Assembly (NCBI GenBank): GCA_035395685.1
Contig: DAOPBR010000029.1
Location: 1 to 35,921, forward strand
From: JAKJGA01 sp029554345
GTDB taxonomy: Bacteria > Spirochaetota > UBA4802 > JAFGJZ01
DNA length: 35,921 nucleotides
Direction: 5' to 3'
Shown: one piece after another, positions 15,853 to 23,836 of the stretch
Layout of the letters: every line of letters starts with the position of its first letter
How positions within the stretch are numbered: position 1 is the first letter of the stretch
The notes under the pieces: model-generated
Told to the model about the DNA's origin: nothing
Databases searched by the model: none
What the model saw: the letters and a program-made list of their open reading frames with translations, nothing else
Translations under genes and position numbers: made by a program

Positions 15853-17028
15853 TTACCGAAAGGCACCGCGCGAAGGCGGATTTCCGTAGGAATTTCCGTT
15901 GAAATCGACTGTGACTCCGGTAGAAATTCCGCTGTTTTTGCATGCTGATCCGCTCTGAAGATTCCAGTTTGAAGAAGCGTTAATGAATTGCGGATTGCTG
16001 CCGATTGAATTTGCGTCTGTTGATGATGCCGAATTGAAAGCAGTGACTATGGCATAAGCCGTGCCGTTCCAGCCGATGATATTTCCGCCATTCTCATAGA
16101 AACAATTGTAATCGGATTGTATTGCTGGATTACTGCCGCAGTAAAGATAAGTATGCGAAGAGTTTGAAGAATAGAAAACATTGTTTTTCAGTATTCTTGT
16201 TCCGGTGCCGCATGTGCCGATATAAAAAGACAATGCATTGTTGCTGAAGGTGTTGTTAATTATTTCAAAATTGCTTCCTGTCGCGACATTGTATGCTATT
16301 CCCTGTGCTCCCGAAGCATTCTGGTTTATAATAAGCGATGATTTCAATATCACCTTCAGTGAAGTTATTCCTGATAATCCGGCGCATTGTATTCCGTATT
16401 TATTTCCGCTTATTTTACAGCGTGAAATGTTCACAGTACCGGCTTCACCGCCGATATAAATCCCCGACGATTCGTTATTTTGTATGGTTGACCTGCTTAT
16501 AGAAACTCCCGAAATACTTCCGGCATCTGTATCGGCTTTGATGCGGATACCGTGACCTTCGCTTCCCAGAGATGTCTCGGCGTTTGTGTTCCAGATTCTG
16601 AATTCTAAAGGTACGCCGTCTTCAAGAACAATCCCTGATCCGGTTTTTCCGGGAGTATAAGTCATGGTTTTTTTGTAGATGTTTCCGCTATGGTTTGTCC
16701 ATCCGCTTTCTATTTTTGAACCTGAAAATACCGGAATAGAACCTGAACCGTATGCGTCAAAATTTATCGGATTGGAATCCGTTCCCGAAGATGTAAGTTC
16801 TAATGCGCCGTCATAGCTTTGACCGCGCTTAAACATTACAGTGTCTCCCGGTTGAAGTTCCTGCGAGTTAACTCTTGCGATGCTTTTCCATGCATTTGAT
16901 TCGGAATCTCCGCTGTTTGAATCATTGCCTGAAGCGGAATCGACGTAGAAAAATCGTTCCGATGCGTCAGAACTTCCGCCGCCGCATGACAAAAACAATA
17001 AAAAAGATAAAATAAATATTTTTATCAT
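15853..17028 (-). CDS. Lipoprotein with a right-handed parallel beta-helix
   Basis: A 391-residue protein whose signal ends L-F-L-S-C15, followed by a Gly/Ser-rich tether (GGGSSDAS), so it should be lipid-anchored. The N-terminal block FFYVDSASGNDSNSGDS..AWKSIARVN..LQPGDTVMFKRG is typical of pectate-lyase-like surface proteins (DUF1565/PbH1). The middle holds repeated coils such as GVSISRSTIQNNESSGIYIGG and NISRCKISGNKYGI, and the Asn ladder INNTFSNNAL. No pectate-lyase Ca2+ or catalytic Arg pattern can be assigned, so the substrate is unknown; a polysaccharide is likely. AAGGAG precedes the ATG. TTGCTA-17-ATTATA about 45 bases upstream is a possible promoter. Confidence 0.82.
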   Translation of the reverse strand: MIKIFILSFLLFLSCGGGSSDASERFFYVDSASGNDSNSGDSESNAWKSIARVNSQELQPGDTVMFKRGQSYDGALELTSSGTDSNPINFDAYGSGSIPVFSGSKIESGWTNHSGNIYKKTMTYTPGKTGSGIVLEDGVPLEFRIWNTNAETSLGSEGHGIRIKADTDAGSISGVSISRSTIQNNESSGIYIGGEAGTVNISRCKISGNKYGIQCAGLSGITSLKVILKSSLIINQNASGAQGIAYNVATGSNFEIINNTFSNNALSFYIGTCGTGTRILKNNVFYSSNSSHTYLYCGSNPAIQSDYNCFYENGGNIIGWNGTAYAIVTAFNSASSTDANSIGSNPQFINASSNWNLQSGSACKNSGISTGVTVDFNGNSYGNPPSRGAFR

Positions 17029-17099
17029 GCGGTCTCCTTCGAATCAAATAAATGCTGTATAATCTGATATATTCTGAAAATAGCAATTACATTTTTGTC

Positions 17100-17912
17100 T
17101 CAAACTCCGCAGACTTTTGCAATAAGCTTCATAAACAGTCTTTCAGGAAGCATGCGTCTCAGAAAGAGTGTATACCTCGTGGTGAAATCAGTTGTATAAC
17201 GGAGACGTTTAGATCCGTCAGTCGCCGCTTTAAAAATTGTTTTAGCGTCTTTTGCGGGCTGATATCCCTTTTCGTAAGCTGCCGTCAGAAATTTATACCA
17301 CGCTTTAAATGACGTACGGTATTCTTCAGGTATATTCATGCCGTCAGGATTTTTCATGTTTTTGTAAAGACTCGTTTTAACCATGCCGGGTTCGATAAGT
17401 TTGATCTTGACACCGGTATTTTTCAGCTCATAAAACATACACTCGCTCATTCCTTCAAGCGCCCATTTGGATGCGTGATAAAAACTCTGATGAGGGAATG
17501 TGGTTCTGCCTGCAACTGATGAAACGTTAATTATTACACCTTTGCGCTGTTTGCGCAAAAACGGAAGGGCTGCTTTCATGACATTTGCTGTTCCGAAAAG
17601 ATTTGTGTCTATAATGTCAGCCGCTTCCTGTTCTGAAGAAATTTCAAACGGCATGTTTAAATATATTCCGGCATTATTGACTAAAACTTCAAAACTGCCG
17701 AAATCATTCAGCGCGTTCTGAATGAATTTCTCACATGAAGCTTTGTCTTTTACGTCGAGATGATAGCATTTGACGTTTGCAAGTTTTGTTAAAACTTCTT
17801 CCTTTTCGGGATTTCTCATTCCAGCCGCGACATTCCATCCTTTCTTCTGAAAAAGCAGAACTGTTTCTTTGCCGATACCGCTTGATGTTCCCGTAATTAG
17901 TACTGTTTTCAT
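17100..17912 (-). CDS. Short-chain dehydrogenase/reductase
   Basis: A 270-residue classical SDR from ATG 17912, chosen because GGAGG lies 5 bases upstream; the longer frame starts inside the operator. Motifs: T7-G-T-S-S-G-I-G14 cofactor loop, N79-N-A-G82, S131/S132 in INVSS, and the catalytic Y145-H-A-S-K149. The absence of an acidic residue after the second strand and the M-R-N at 32-34 are compatible with NADP(H), but this is weak. The substrate is unknown. The C-terminus is long and basic, ending LFLRRMLPERLFMKLIAK, and may touch the membrane. The gene lies directly downstream of a TetR regulator with a TetR-type operator in front of it. Confidence 0.9.
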   Translation of the reverse strand: MKTVLITGTSSGIGKETVLLFQKKGWNVAAGMRNPEKEEVLTKLANVKCYHLDVKDKASCEKFIQNALNDFGSFEVLVNNAGIYLNMPFEISSEQEAADIIDTNLFGTANVMKAALPFLRKQRKGVIINVSSVAGRTTFPHQSFYHASKWALEGMSECMFYELKNTGVKIKLIEPGMVKTSLYKNMKNPDGMNIPEEYRTSFKAWYKFLTAAYEKGYQPAKDAKTIFKAATDGSKRLRYTTDFTTRYTLFLRRMLPERLFMKLIAKVCGV

Positions 17913-17924
17913 TTTTCCTCCTAA

Positions 17925-17939
17925 ATGACCATTGGTCAT
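17925..17939. promoter_or_regulatory. TetR-type operator before the SDR gene
   Basis: ATGACC-ATT-GGTCAT is a perfect 6-bp inverted repeat with a 3-base centre, 12 bases before the SDR start and just ahead of its ribosome site. The arms are identical to those of the operator upstream of the tetR gene. A regulator bound here would block either initiation or elongation into the SDR gene. Confidence 0.85.
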
Positions 17940-17957
17940 AAATGAAACAAATTTTTT

Positions 17958-18623
17958 TTAACTGTTTGATGCAATAAAACCTTTTATGTAGCACTCGCTG
18001 ATATGGCGCATTAAATCGTAAAAGTTTCTGTCAAAAATCTCCATACCGGATTTCTTTGTGATTTTTTTTACCGTTTCCGAAGGGTTGGAGACTTTGAATG
18101 CTCCTATAGCGCATGTATATAGTGAGTTAATAATTATTATTCCGTTGCCTTTTTTTATTGTGTCTGATGTGTTTTCGATAAGCTCGGAAATTTCTTCCAT
18201 TTCAGCCTTAACGTATTTTTTAAACTGAAGGGCTTTATCGAAATCAATGTTCTGTTCGAGTGTGTCGTCGAGAATGGAAATGAGCTTGATGAAATTGTTT
18301 TTTTCTAGTGAAGAAATCAGAATATCGCATAGATTTTCCGTTGTAAGTTTTTTCCTGTCAGCGCATGAAGTTGAAATTAATTCCGTGAGATATATCTTCC
18401 AGTTTTCGATTTCTTTCTCCGCGATCGAAAGAAATATTTCTTCTTTAGTCTTGAAATATATAAAAACAGTTCCCTTGGCTACACCGGCTTTTTTAGCGAT
18501 TTTTTCTATCGTGATGCGCTCGTATTTTTCGGTCTCAAAGAGCTTTCCGGCAGCGGATATTATCAACGCCGTTTTCTCGTTTTTTTGTTCGTCAGTTACT
18601 GCTCTTTTGAATTTTTTTGCCAT
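17958..18623 (-). CDS. TetR-family transcriptional repressor
   Basis: A 221-residue protein from the ATG at 18623 (MAKKFKRAVTDEQ); an ATG at 18632 adds three residues and is also possible. The N-terminal HTH is clear: ALIISAAGKLFETEKYERIT, then IEKIAKKAGVAKGTVFIYFK and TKEEIFLSIAEKE. The rest is a helical ligand-binding and dimerisation domain with no recognisable ligand signature. It is followed after 45 bases by an SDR gene on the same strand. Matching palindromes lie before both genes, so it very likely represses itself and the SDR and is relieved by a small molecule, perhaps an SDR substrate. Confidence 0.9.
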   Translation of the reverse strand: MAKKFKRAVTDEQKNEKTALIISAAGKLFETEKYERITIEKIAKKAGVAKGTVFIYFKTKEEIFLSIAEKEIENWKIYLTELISTSCADRKKLTTENLCDILISSLEKNNFIKLISILDDTLEQNIDFDKALQFKKYVKAEMEEISELIENTSDTIKKGNGIIIINSLYTCAIGAFKVSNPSETVKKITKKSGMEIFDRNFYDLMRHISECYIKGFIASNS

Positions 18624-18635
18624 GAGACGCATTAA

Positions 18636-18658
18636 AATGACCACCGGTCATTAGTCAA
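18636..18658 (-). promoter_or_regulatory. tetR promoter with operator filling the spacer
   Basis: On the minus strand TTGACT (plus 18653-18658) is followed by exactly 17 bases forming the perfect inverted repeat AATGACC-GGT-GGTCATT (plus 18636-18652), then a weak -10, TTAATG. The operator occupies the whole spacer, so repressor and polymerase would be mutually exclusive. If the -10 is right, transcription would start at or very near the ATG at 18623, giving a leaderless message, which would explain the lack of a ribosome site. Confidence 0.75.
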
Positions 18659-18683
18659 GCATCATTTAGATATTTTCTTGAAG

Positions 18684-19094
18684 TTAACTTAGCTCGTGTA
18701 TGATATTTTTGATTTCATGCAGTGAATCGTTTCTTTCAAAAATGATTTTATAACCGTCGAGGAGAACTCTTTCTGTTTCCGTATCAAGGGGAAGTGTAAT
18801 CCATTCGGTTGAGCATATATTTAATTCGATTTCGGTTTGTCCGGAAAAGAATCTCAGTGTGTTTACGATTCCCCAATTTTCTTTTTCTATCACATCTGTT
18901 TCTGCAAATTGTTTTATCCAATTATAATCGGAGAAATATTTCATCTCATCGGTTGTAATTACCATTATGTCGATATCAGACTTTTCGTGTTGTTTATTCC
19001 GCGCGTATGAACCGACAAGAAGAACGGCAAGAATGTCGGTGTTCTTTTCTGCTAAAAGATTAAGTTTGTAATTTATAGCTTCAATTTCTGTCAT
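18684..19094 (-). CDS. Nucleotidyltransferase-fold protein
   Basis: A 136-residue protein with the Pol-beta nucleotidyltransferase motif: V-G28-S29-Y30-A-R-N, then S-D40-I-D42 as the metal-binding pair. A third acidic residue is probably in TEIELNIC near E90. The block WGIVNTLRFFSGQTEIELNICSTEW resembles that of aminoglycoside-adenylyltransferase-like families, but the length is that of a stand-alone domain. The target is unknown. No HEPN partner lies next to it, so a MNT-HEPN toxin-antitoxin role is not supported. It starts 11 bases after the GDYXXLXY gene on the same strand and is probably the last gene of that operon. Confidence 0.8.
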   Translation of the reverse strand: MTEIEAINYKLNLLAEKNTDILAVLLVGSYARNKQHEKSDIDIMVITTDEMKYFSDYNWIKQFAETDVIEKENWGIVNTLRFFSGQTEIELNICSTEWITLPLDTETERVLLDGYKIIFERNDSLHEIKNIIHELS

Positions 19095-19105
19095 GCCTGT
19101 GCCTA

Positions 19106-19651
19106 TTAATAAAACACAACTTCGCTGTCATTAACAAACAGCTGCGAAATTGCGCTGTTTCCTTTTGCGTCAACTGAAACTTCAACTGTTGTTGATTTCA
19201 TATTGGATTCTATGTAATGGCCTTGATTCTGCGGTACAAAATAATCCTCCACGCCGTAGCGAATGGTGATGGAGTTGTCATACGCGTATTCAACTTTTCC
19301 GCGGATAACTGCCGGATAACGGCCTGATAGTGTTTTGATGTCGGAGCTGACTTCAGCCGCGTTGTAATACGGAGCGGATGCGTCCTTTTCAAGAGCGACG
19401 TAAATAGTCTGATCCATGCTGAAAGATGTGCCGGTCTTTACCTTCAGCTTTTCAGTATCTATGTTTGTGATTTCGTATCTGAGAATTACATAGTCGCCGC
19501 TGAAAAGACTCCTCGGATCTACGGGTATGCACTTGAGTAATATTTTTGTCCCTCCGGAGAGAAGTCTTTCCTGTTTGAAAATCATCGACCCGAGCACTGC
19601 AAGCTGTGCCGCTACCAGTATGAAGAATAATATTTTTTTATATTTTGTCAT
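19106..19651 (-). CDS. GDYXXLXY-domain membrane-anchored protein
   Basis: A 181-residue protein with one N-terminal membrane anchor (ILFFILVAAQLAVLGSMIF, about 6-24) and an exported domain. The family-naming motif is visible as SGDYVILRYEI in the block PVDPRSLFSGDYVILRYEI. Later strands include YPAVIRGKVEY, ITIRYGVEDYFVP and the final QLFVNDSEVVFY. Genes of this family usually lie with DUF2157 and DUF4401 membrane proteins, and here the ATG overlaps the stop of a DUF2157 gene by 4 bases. The function of the pair is not known. Confidence 0.88.
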   Translation of the reverse strand: MTKYKKILFFILVAAQLAVLGSMIFKQERLLSGGTKILLKCIPVDPRSLFSGDYVILRYEITNIDTEKLKVKTGTSFSMDQTIYVALEKDASAPYYNAAEVSSDIKTLSGRYPAVIRGKVEYAYDNSITIRYGVEDYFVPQNQGHYIESNMKSTTVEVSVDAKGNSAISQLFVNDSEVVFY

Positions 19652-21561
19652 ATCGTTTCACCTTTAATCATTTCAGCCGCTTTAATTTTGCGCGATAGCG
19701 AACGCCGTCTGTTTTCAAGAATAATTCCGGCGGTTATGCCGATGAGACCCGTGCAAAGAAGAAATATCGAGCCGGACAGCATATCCCAGAACAGATCAAA
19801 ATACCTCGTCAGTATGTGAAGCACGAATGCGCAAACCATTATGTTAAGAAGCGCCTTTGACTGAATGACGGAACTGTAAAACATATATATAGAAGAAAAA
19901 ATGACAAGCAGTGAATTGAATAGCATGGAATAAACAATCCACGAAGTGTCCGGACCTGCTATAAAAAGCGCAGTTAGAGTAAAGACTGAAACCAGCCCGG
20001 CGAGATAGACGATGATGCGGTTGTTCTTGAGAGTTTTGACGAGCCAAACGAAAAGGCCTGCCGCGATTACGGAAAAAAGAATTATCAATATTACAACAAT
20101 TCTGTTCGCGCTGAAAATTGAACGCTGTCCGATTATTTCAAACGAAGCGGCGTATACTGATATCCACATCATTGCCGCGCACAAAGCGTGAATGACAGCC
20201 GGAGAATATTTGACACCGCGTTTTTTCGCGAGGTTTTCGACGAGAACATTGAGAAGAAGGCAGACGACTGCAAAGATGATGAATCCTGCAAGATATGCTA
20301 CTTTATATTTTTCTGAGATGAAAGCGTAAATTACGAAACCGAATCCTTTGACTATAATTGCCGAAAACGCAAAAATGTACGGGAGTATCGTATTGAAAAT
20401 ATCTTTCTTTTCTGCTGTGTGAGAATAATATAGAAAAAAGAAAAAGAGGGCAGCGATCACGCAGTGAAAGCTTATCATTCGAACCTGCAAATCTCCCATC
20501 GGCAGAAAAAATACAAGAGCCGGGAAAGCGCATGCAGCGGTTAAAAATTTAACGGGTTTTCCGCTTTTTCTTATCAGGTAAATCAATAAGGCGGATATTG
20601 CGATGAATGCGGTATAGATTGATGAATATTTTATACTTACCCCGAATGACGCGAATATTCCGGCTTCGATTTTGCCGAAAGGCCATGACATGGCAAGAAA
20701 AGGTAATATAAATATCAGCCATCCTAAGACGGACATGAGGTAACTCACGGGCCTGAAAAGCTCTTTATCTCTGAAGTACGATCCGGCACAAAGAAGCATC
20801 GCTCCGAAAGGAAGATTTAATAGTCCTGCTTGAAAAATCATTACTTCAAAACTGGTTTTGTAAGAATAGCCTGGAATGACGGACTGATAATAATAAAATA
20901 TAAGAAAGCAGAGCGACGCGATGATGCCGGGTACATCTTTCAAGCGGATATATAAGAAAGCTGTCAATGCGATGAATAGTAAAAATAAGTAGGCAGGATT
21001 ATCATATACTGCGAATTCCCAGCAGTTCCATATAAAAAAGAGAAGTGAGGCGATGTAGAGTCCGAAGCGTTCGCGCATGAGAGCCGCTATGAGAAAAACT
21101 CCCGCAGCCCATGCAAGAATTCCGTTTGTCGGATGAGCGCTGATGTGATAAATCTGCGCGACAAGCATAATCGCCGCGCCGTATGAAACCATACCGAGTA
21201 CGAGAAGCGATCTTCCGATGAGGCGGCTTCGGTTTTCGCTGAAAAGATACCATGCTGATGCAGAGTAGCTTGCGATGACAAGAAAAAACACCTGGATGAG
21301 CTTAATGCTCGGCGGCATTTTCTTCCAGTTAGATGCATAAAATATAATTATTCCTGCGGTGAGGCAGAGAACGGCGAGACCCATGATTACAGAATTGAGA
21401 TTGAGTGATTTTTTCGAAGATTTATTTTTCTCGCGGGATTCTGCTTCGACGGCATAGAGTGATTCAATTTGATTCTGCTGCTCGTGTGAAATTATTCCCT
21501 GCTCGGTCCATTTGCGGACTTCGCTTATCAGTTCTCTGATGAAGAAAGAATTTTTTGCCAT
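19648..21561 (-). CDS. DUF2157-type polytopic membrane protein
   Basis: A 637-residue protein from ATG 21561, preceded by GGGGCGG; a further ATG at 21579 lacks a ribosome site. The N-terminal 60 residues are soluble and include IRELISEVRKWTEQGIISHEQQNQI, the DUF2157 start. About fifteen or more hydrophobic segments follow to the end, with few conserved polar residues; NWKKMPPSIKLIQV and AQIYHISAHPTNGILAWAAGV are the typical DUF2157 blocks. The protein is longer than a single DUF2157 domain, so the second half may correspond to the DUF4401 partner that is usually separate. It is the first gene of the three-gene minus-strand operon. Confidence 0.85.
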   Translation of the reverse strand: MAKNSFFIRELISEVRKWTEQGIISHEQQNQIESLYAVEAESREKNKSSKKSLNLNSVIMGLAVLCLTAGIIIFYASNWKKMPPSIKLIQVFFLVIASYSASAWYLFSENRSRLIGRSLLVLGMVSYGAAIMLVAQIYHISAHPTNGILAWAAGVFLIAALMRERFGLYIASLLFFIWNCWEFAVYDNPAYLFLLFIALTAFLYIRLKDVPGIIASLCFLIFYYYQSVIPGYSYKTSFEVMIFQAGLLNLPFGAMLLCAGSYFRDKELFRPVSYLMSVLGWLIFILPFLAMSWPFGKIEAGIFASFGVSIKYSSIYTAFIAISALLIYLIRKSGKPVKFLTAACAFPALVFFLPMGDLQVRMISFHCVIAALFFFFLYYSHTAEKKDIFNTILPYIFAFSAIIVKGFGFVIYAFISEKYKVAYLAGFIIFAVVCLLLNVLVENLAKKRGVKYSPAVIHALCAAMMWISVYAASFEIIGQRSIFSANRIVVILIILFSVIAAGLFVWLVKTLKNNRIIVYLAGLVSVFTLTALFIAGPDTSWIVYSMLFNSLLVIFSSIYMFYSSVIQSKALLNIMVCAFVLHILTRYFDLFWDMLSGSIFLLCTGLIGITAGIILENRRRSLSRKIKAAEMIKGETI

Positions 21562-21579
21562 GCCGCCCCGTTTCTGCAT

Positions 21580-21812
21580 TGAATTGACTGTAATGCAGTG
21601 TGTATGTATTGGAATATAATATTTATATTTATTTTGCGTTTGTCCAGCAGTTTTTCAATAAGAAATTAGTCTGTTGAGAAAGTTTGAAATATTGATTGCA
21701 TTTTGATTAAAAAATTCTTTTTAATTATTACATGATCATATTGATAAATTGTTGGAAATATATGTATCCGGAAATTATTGGTTTGTTCAAAATATAATTG
21801 AAGGGAAACGGT
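21580..21812. other. Divergent intergenic region
   Basis: This AT-rich spacer separates the minus-strand DUF2157 operon from the plus-strand PH-like gene. On the minus strand TGGACA (near 21637-21642) and an AT-rich block with TATTAT about 18 bases on could be the operon promoter. No RNA gene or repeat is seen. Confidence 0.35.
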
Positions 21813-22703
21813 ATGCAGGATAAGGAATATGCGGCATTTGGCCCATGGATTTATGAAATTGACGAAGAGCATCAAATGCCGCCGATTTTTAAAGAACATT
21901 TTACCCAGGATAATAATCATACCATATTATTTAAAATACCCGTAAATATGGAAAGACGGAGTCTCAAGCCCGGAATGCGGATGTATGATTACGTTATCGG
22001 TGCATATTCCGATTACGTTTTCATCATGAAAAGAAACGGGAATGATGTAGTATCGGAAAAAGTTTATTATTCTGAAATTGCCGCAATTGAAAATTCAATA
22101 GATATATTAAGAGGGACTTTCGTTATTTATTTGAATTCGGAATTATATTGTATCAACTATAATGCAGTTTCAAAGGACATCGTAGATAAGCTGGTTGAAA
22201 TTGTCAGAATAAATTTGGTAGAAACGGAAATTGATTTGTCTGATTGTAGTAAAAGCCTATCAGAATATAATCCAAGTATTGGTTTCAGTAATATATACGC
22301 ATCGTTGTCAAAAAATGTTGAGAATATCCGATTTGTTGCATATCAGCCTAAAAAAAGAATAACGCATAAAATAAAAAAAATATTCGATAGAGTTGCCGGT
22401 TTTATATTGCTTCCCGAACTGACTGAATGGATGATGCTGGCCACTCCAAAAGATATTATTATTGTATCATGCGGAAAGAGTATAAATTTCAGGAATTTCC
22501 CGGTTCATAAAAGATCATATTTGCATGTGCCGTATAAGAGCATAACCGCAATAAGTGTTGAATATGATGAAAGCTATAAGGATGTTCTTCAGTATGAAGT
22601 TGTTGCCGGTAATAATAGTTTCATTATAAAGACTAGTACGCAAAATTCTTGTATCAATGAATTGAATAATTTTATTGCAGTAATCAGGACACTTAATGCT
22701 TGA
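21813..22703 (+). CDS. Hypothetical protein with two PH-like regions
   Basis: A 296-residue protein from ATG 21813, with AAGGGAAA 9 bases upstream. There is no signal peptide or membrane segment. Two stretches read like bacterial pleckstrin-homology folds. The first, about 45-125, runs YDYVIGAYSDYVFIMKR through IAAIENSIDILRGTFVIYL to YNAVSKDIVDKLVEIVR. The second, about 195-290, runs LLPELTEWMMLATPKDIIIV through HVPYKSITAISVEYD to FIIKTSTQNSCINELNNFI. Both have the pattern of beta strands followed by a closing helix. No catalytic motif is seen. This is inference from pattern, and the gene stands alone. Confidence 0.55.
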   Translation: MQDKEYAAFGPWIYEIDEEHQMPPIFKEHFTQDNNHTILFKIPVNMERRSLKPGMRMYDYVIGAYSDYVFIMKRNGNDVVSEKVYYSEIAAIENSIDILRGTFVIYLNSELYCINYNAVSKDIVDKLVEIVRINLVETEIDLSDCSKSLSEYNPSIGFSNIYASLSKNVENIRFVAYQPKKRITHKIKKIFDRVAGFILLPELTEWMMLATPKDIIIVSCGKSINFRNFPVHKRSYLHVPYKSITAISVEYDESYKDVLQYEVVAGNNSFIIKTSTQNSCINELNNFIAVIRTLNA

Positions 22704-22815
22704 TTTCTTGCGGTGATTTTTTTTATGCTATTTGTTTGTCTATCCTGCCTGCCCTGAGTGAATATTCCTTTTTGAATTTAGTGTTACGCTTTGTATAAGT
22801 GCTGCAAATAAAATC

Positions 22816-22844
22816 TTGACTGCTGTTGAAATATGTCCTGATAT
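22816..22844 (+). promoter_or_regulatory. Promoter candidate for the MoxR operon
   Basis: TTGACT (22816-22821), 17 bases and TGATAT (22839-22844) lie about 60 bases before the moxR start. A perfect TATAAT at 22853-22858 has no good -35 and is an alternative. Confidence 0.45.
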
Positions 22845-22904
22845 TATTGTTGTATAATGAAAAAGTGTTGCGGCTGATCTTAACATGTTCGGGAGGAGAT
22901 TCCT

Positions 22905-23834
22905 GTGGATGAAAAAATAACAAGGCTTATTAACAGCATTTCTCGGGTTTTTGTCGAAGATGAACCGGTTTGTGAAAACTGCATTCTTGCGCTTATTTCA
23001 GGGCTTCATGTTCTTATTGAAGATTTTCCCGGAGTCGGAAAGACGACACTCGCAAGAGCCATTGCCGAAGCAAGCGGTCTTGATTTCGGACGAATTCAGT
23101 TTACGCCGGATATCCTTCCGGGAGATGTTCTCGGCATGAGTATGTGGGTTTCCGGAAAAAATGATTTTGTATTCAGGGAAGGACAATTGCATCATCAGAT
23201 AATAATCGCCGATGAACTTAACCGGGCATCTCCCCGGACTCAGTCGGCGTTTCTTGAAGCGATGCAGGAAGAACGTATAACGGTAGACGGAGTTACGCAT
23301 CTTCTTCCGTCTCCTTTTTTTGTTATAGCAACGCAGAATCCTGAAAATTTTTCAGGAACTTTCCCTCTTCCCGAAGCGCAGCTCGACAGATTCGGAATAT
23401 CCCTTTCAATAAATTATCCGAACATTGAAAATGAAGTGCGTATTCTGAACACTTTTTGTGAATCAAATCTGATAAAAGCGGAAAAGATTACTTCCACGGA
23501 TGAAATTATATCCATAAGGGAATCAGTCAGGAAGATTCCGGTTTCTCAGAAGATATTTTATTACATAGCTGAAATAGTTTCAAAAAGCAGATCGCGCAAT
23601 GACGTCAAGCTTGGACTTAGTCCGCGGTCGTCGCTTCATCTCCTGTATGCGTCGCAAGGCAGGGCATTTATGGAAGGAAGGGACTTCGTGATTCCTGAAG
23701 ATGTTTTATATTCAGCTCCGATAGTATTGCCGCACAGATTAGTTCTTTCTCCTGACGCGCGTTTTTCCGGAATTACTCCGAAAAAAATTATTTCCGAAAT
23801 TGTGTCTTCGGTAAAAATTCCGACCGGATTATAA
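22905..23834 (+). CDS. MoxR-family AAA+ ATPase
   Basis: A 309-residue ATPase started at GTG 22905 with a strong GGGAGGAG site 8 bases upstream. Walker A is G43-V-G-K46-T-T, Walker B is IIIADELN with D103-E104, and the sensor region reads FFVIATQNPENFSGTFPLPEAQLDRF. The C-terminal lid (VKLGLSPRSSLHLLYASQGRA) is intact. MoxR ATPases act as chaperones and are typically encoded with DUF58 proteins, as here. It is the first gene of a three-gene operon; the next gene follows after 2 bases. Confidence 0.93.
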   Translation: MDEKITRLINSISRVFVEDEPVCENCILALISGLHVLIEDFPGVGKTTLARAIAEASGLDFGRIQFTPDILPGDVLGMSMWVSGKNDFVFREGQLHHQIIIADELNRASPRTQSAFLEAMQEERITVDGVTHLLPSPFFVIATQNPENFSGTFPLPEAQLDRFGISLSINYPNIENEVRILNTFCESNLIKAEKITSTDEIISIRESVRKIPVSQKIFYYIAEIVSKSRSRNDVKLGLSPRSSLHLLYASQGRAFMEGRDFVIPEDVLYSAPIVLPHRLVLSPDARFSGITPKKIISEIVSSVKIPTGL

Positions 23835-23836
23835 TT

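Noticed and set aside
18684..19094. MNT-HEPN toxin-antitoxin module
   Set aside because: Only the nucleotidyltransferase is present; no HEPN gene adjoins it, and it lies at the end of a membrane-protein operon.
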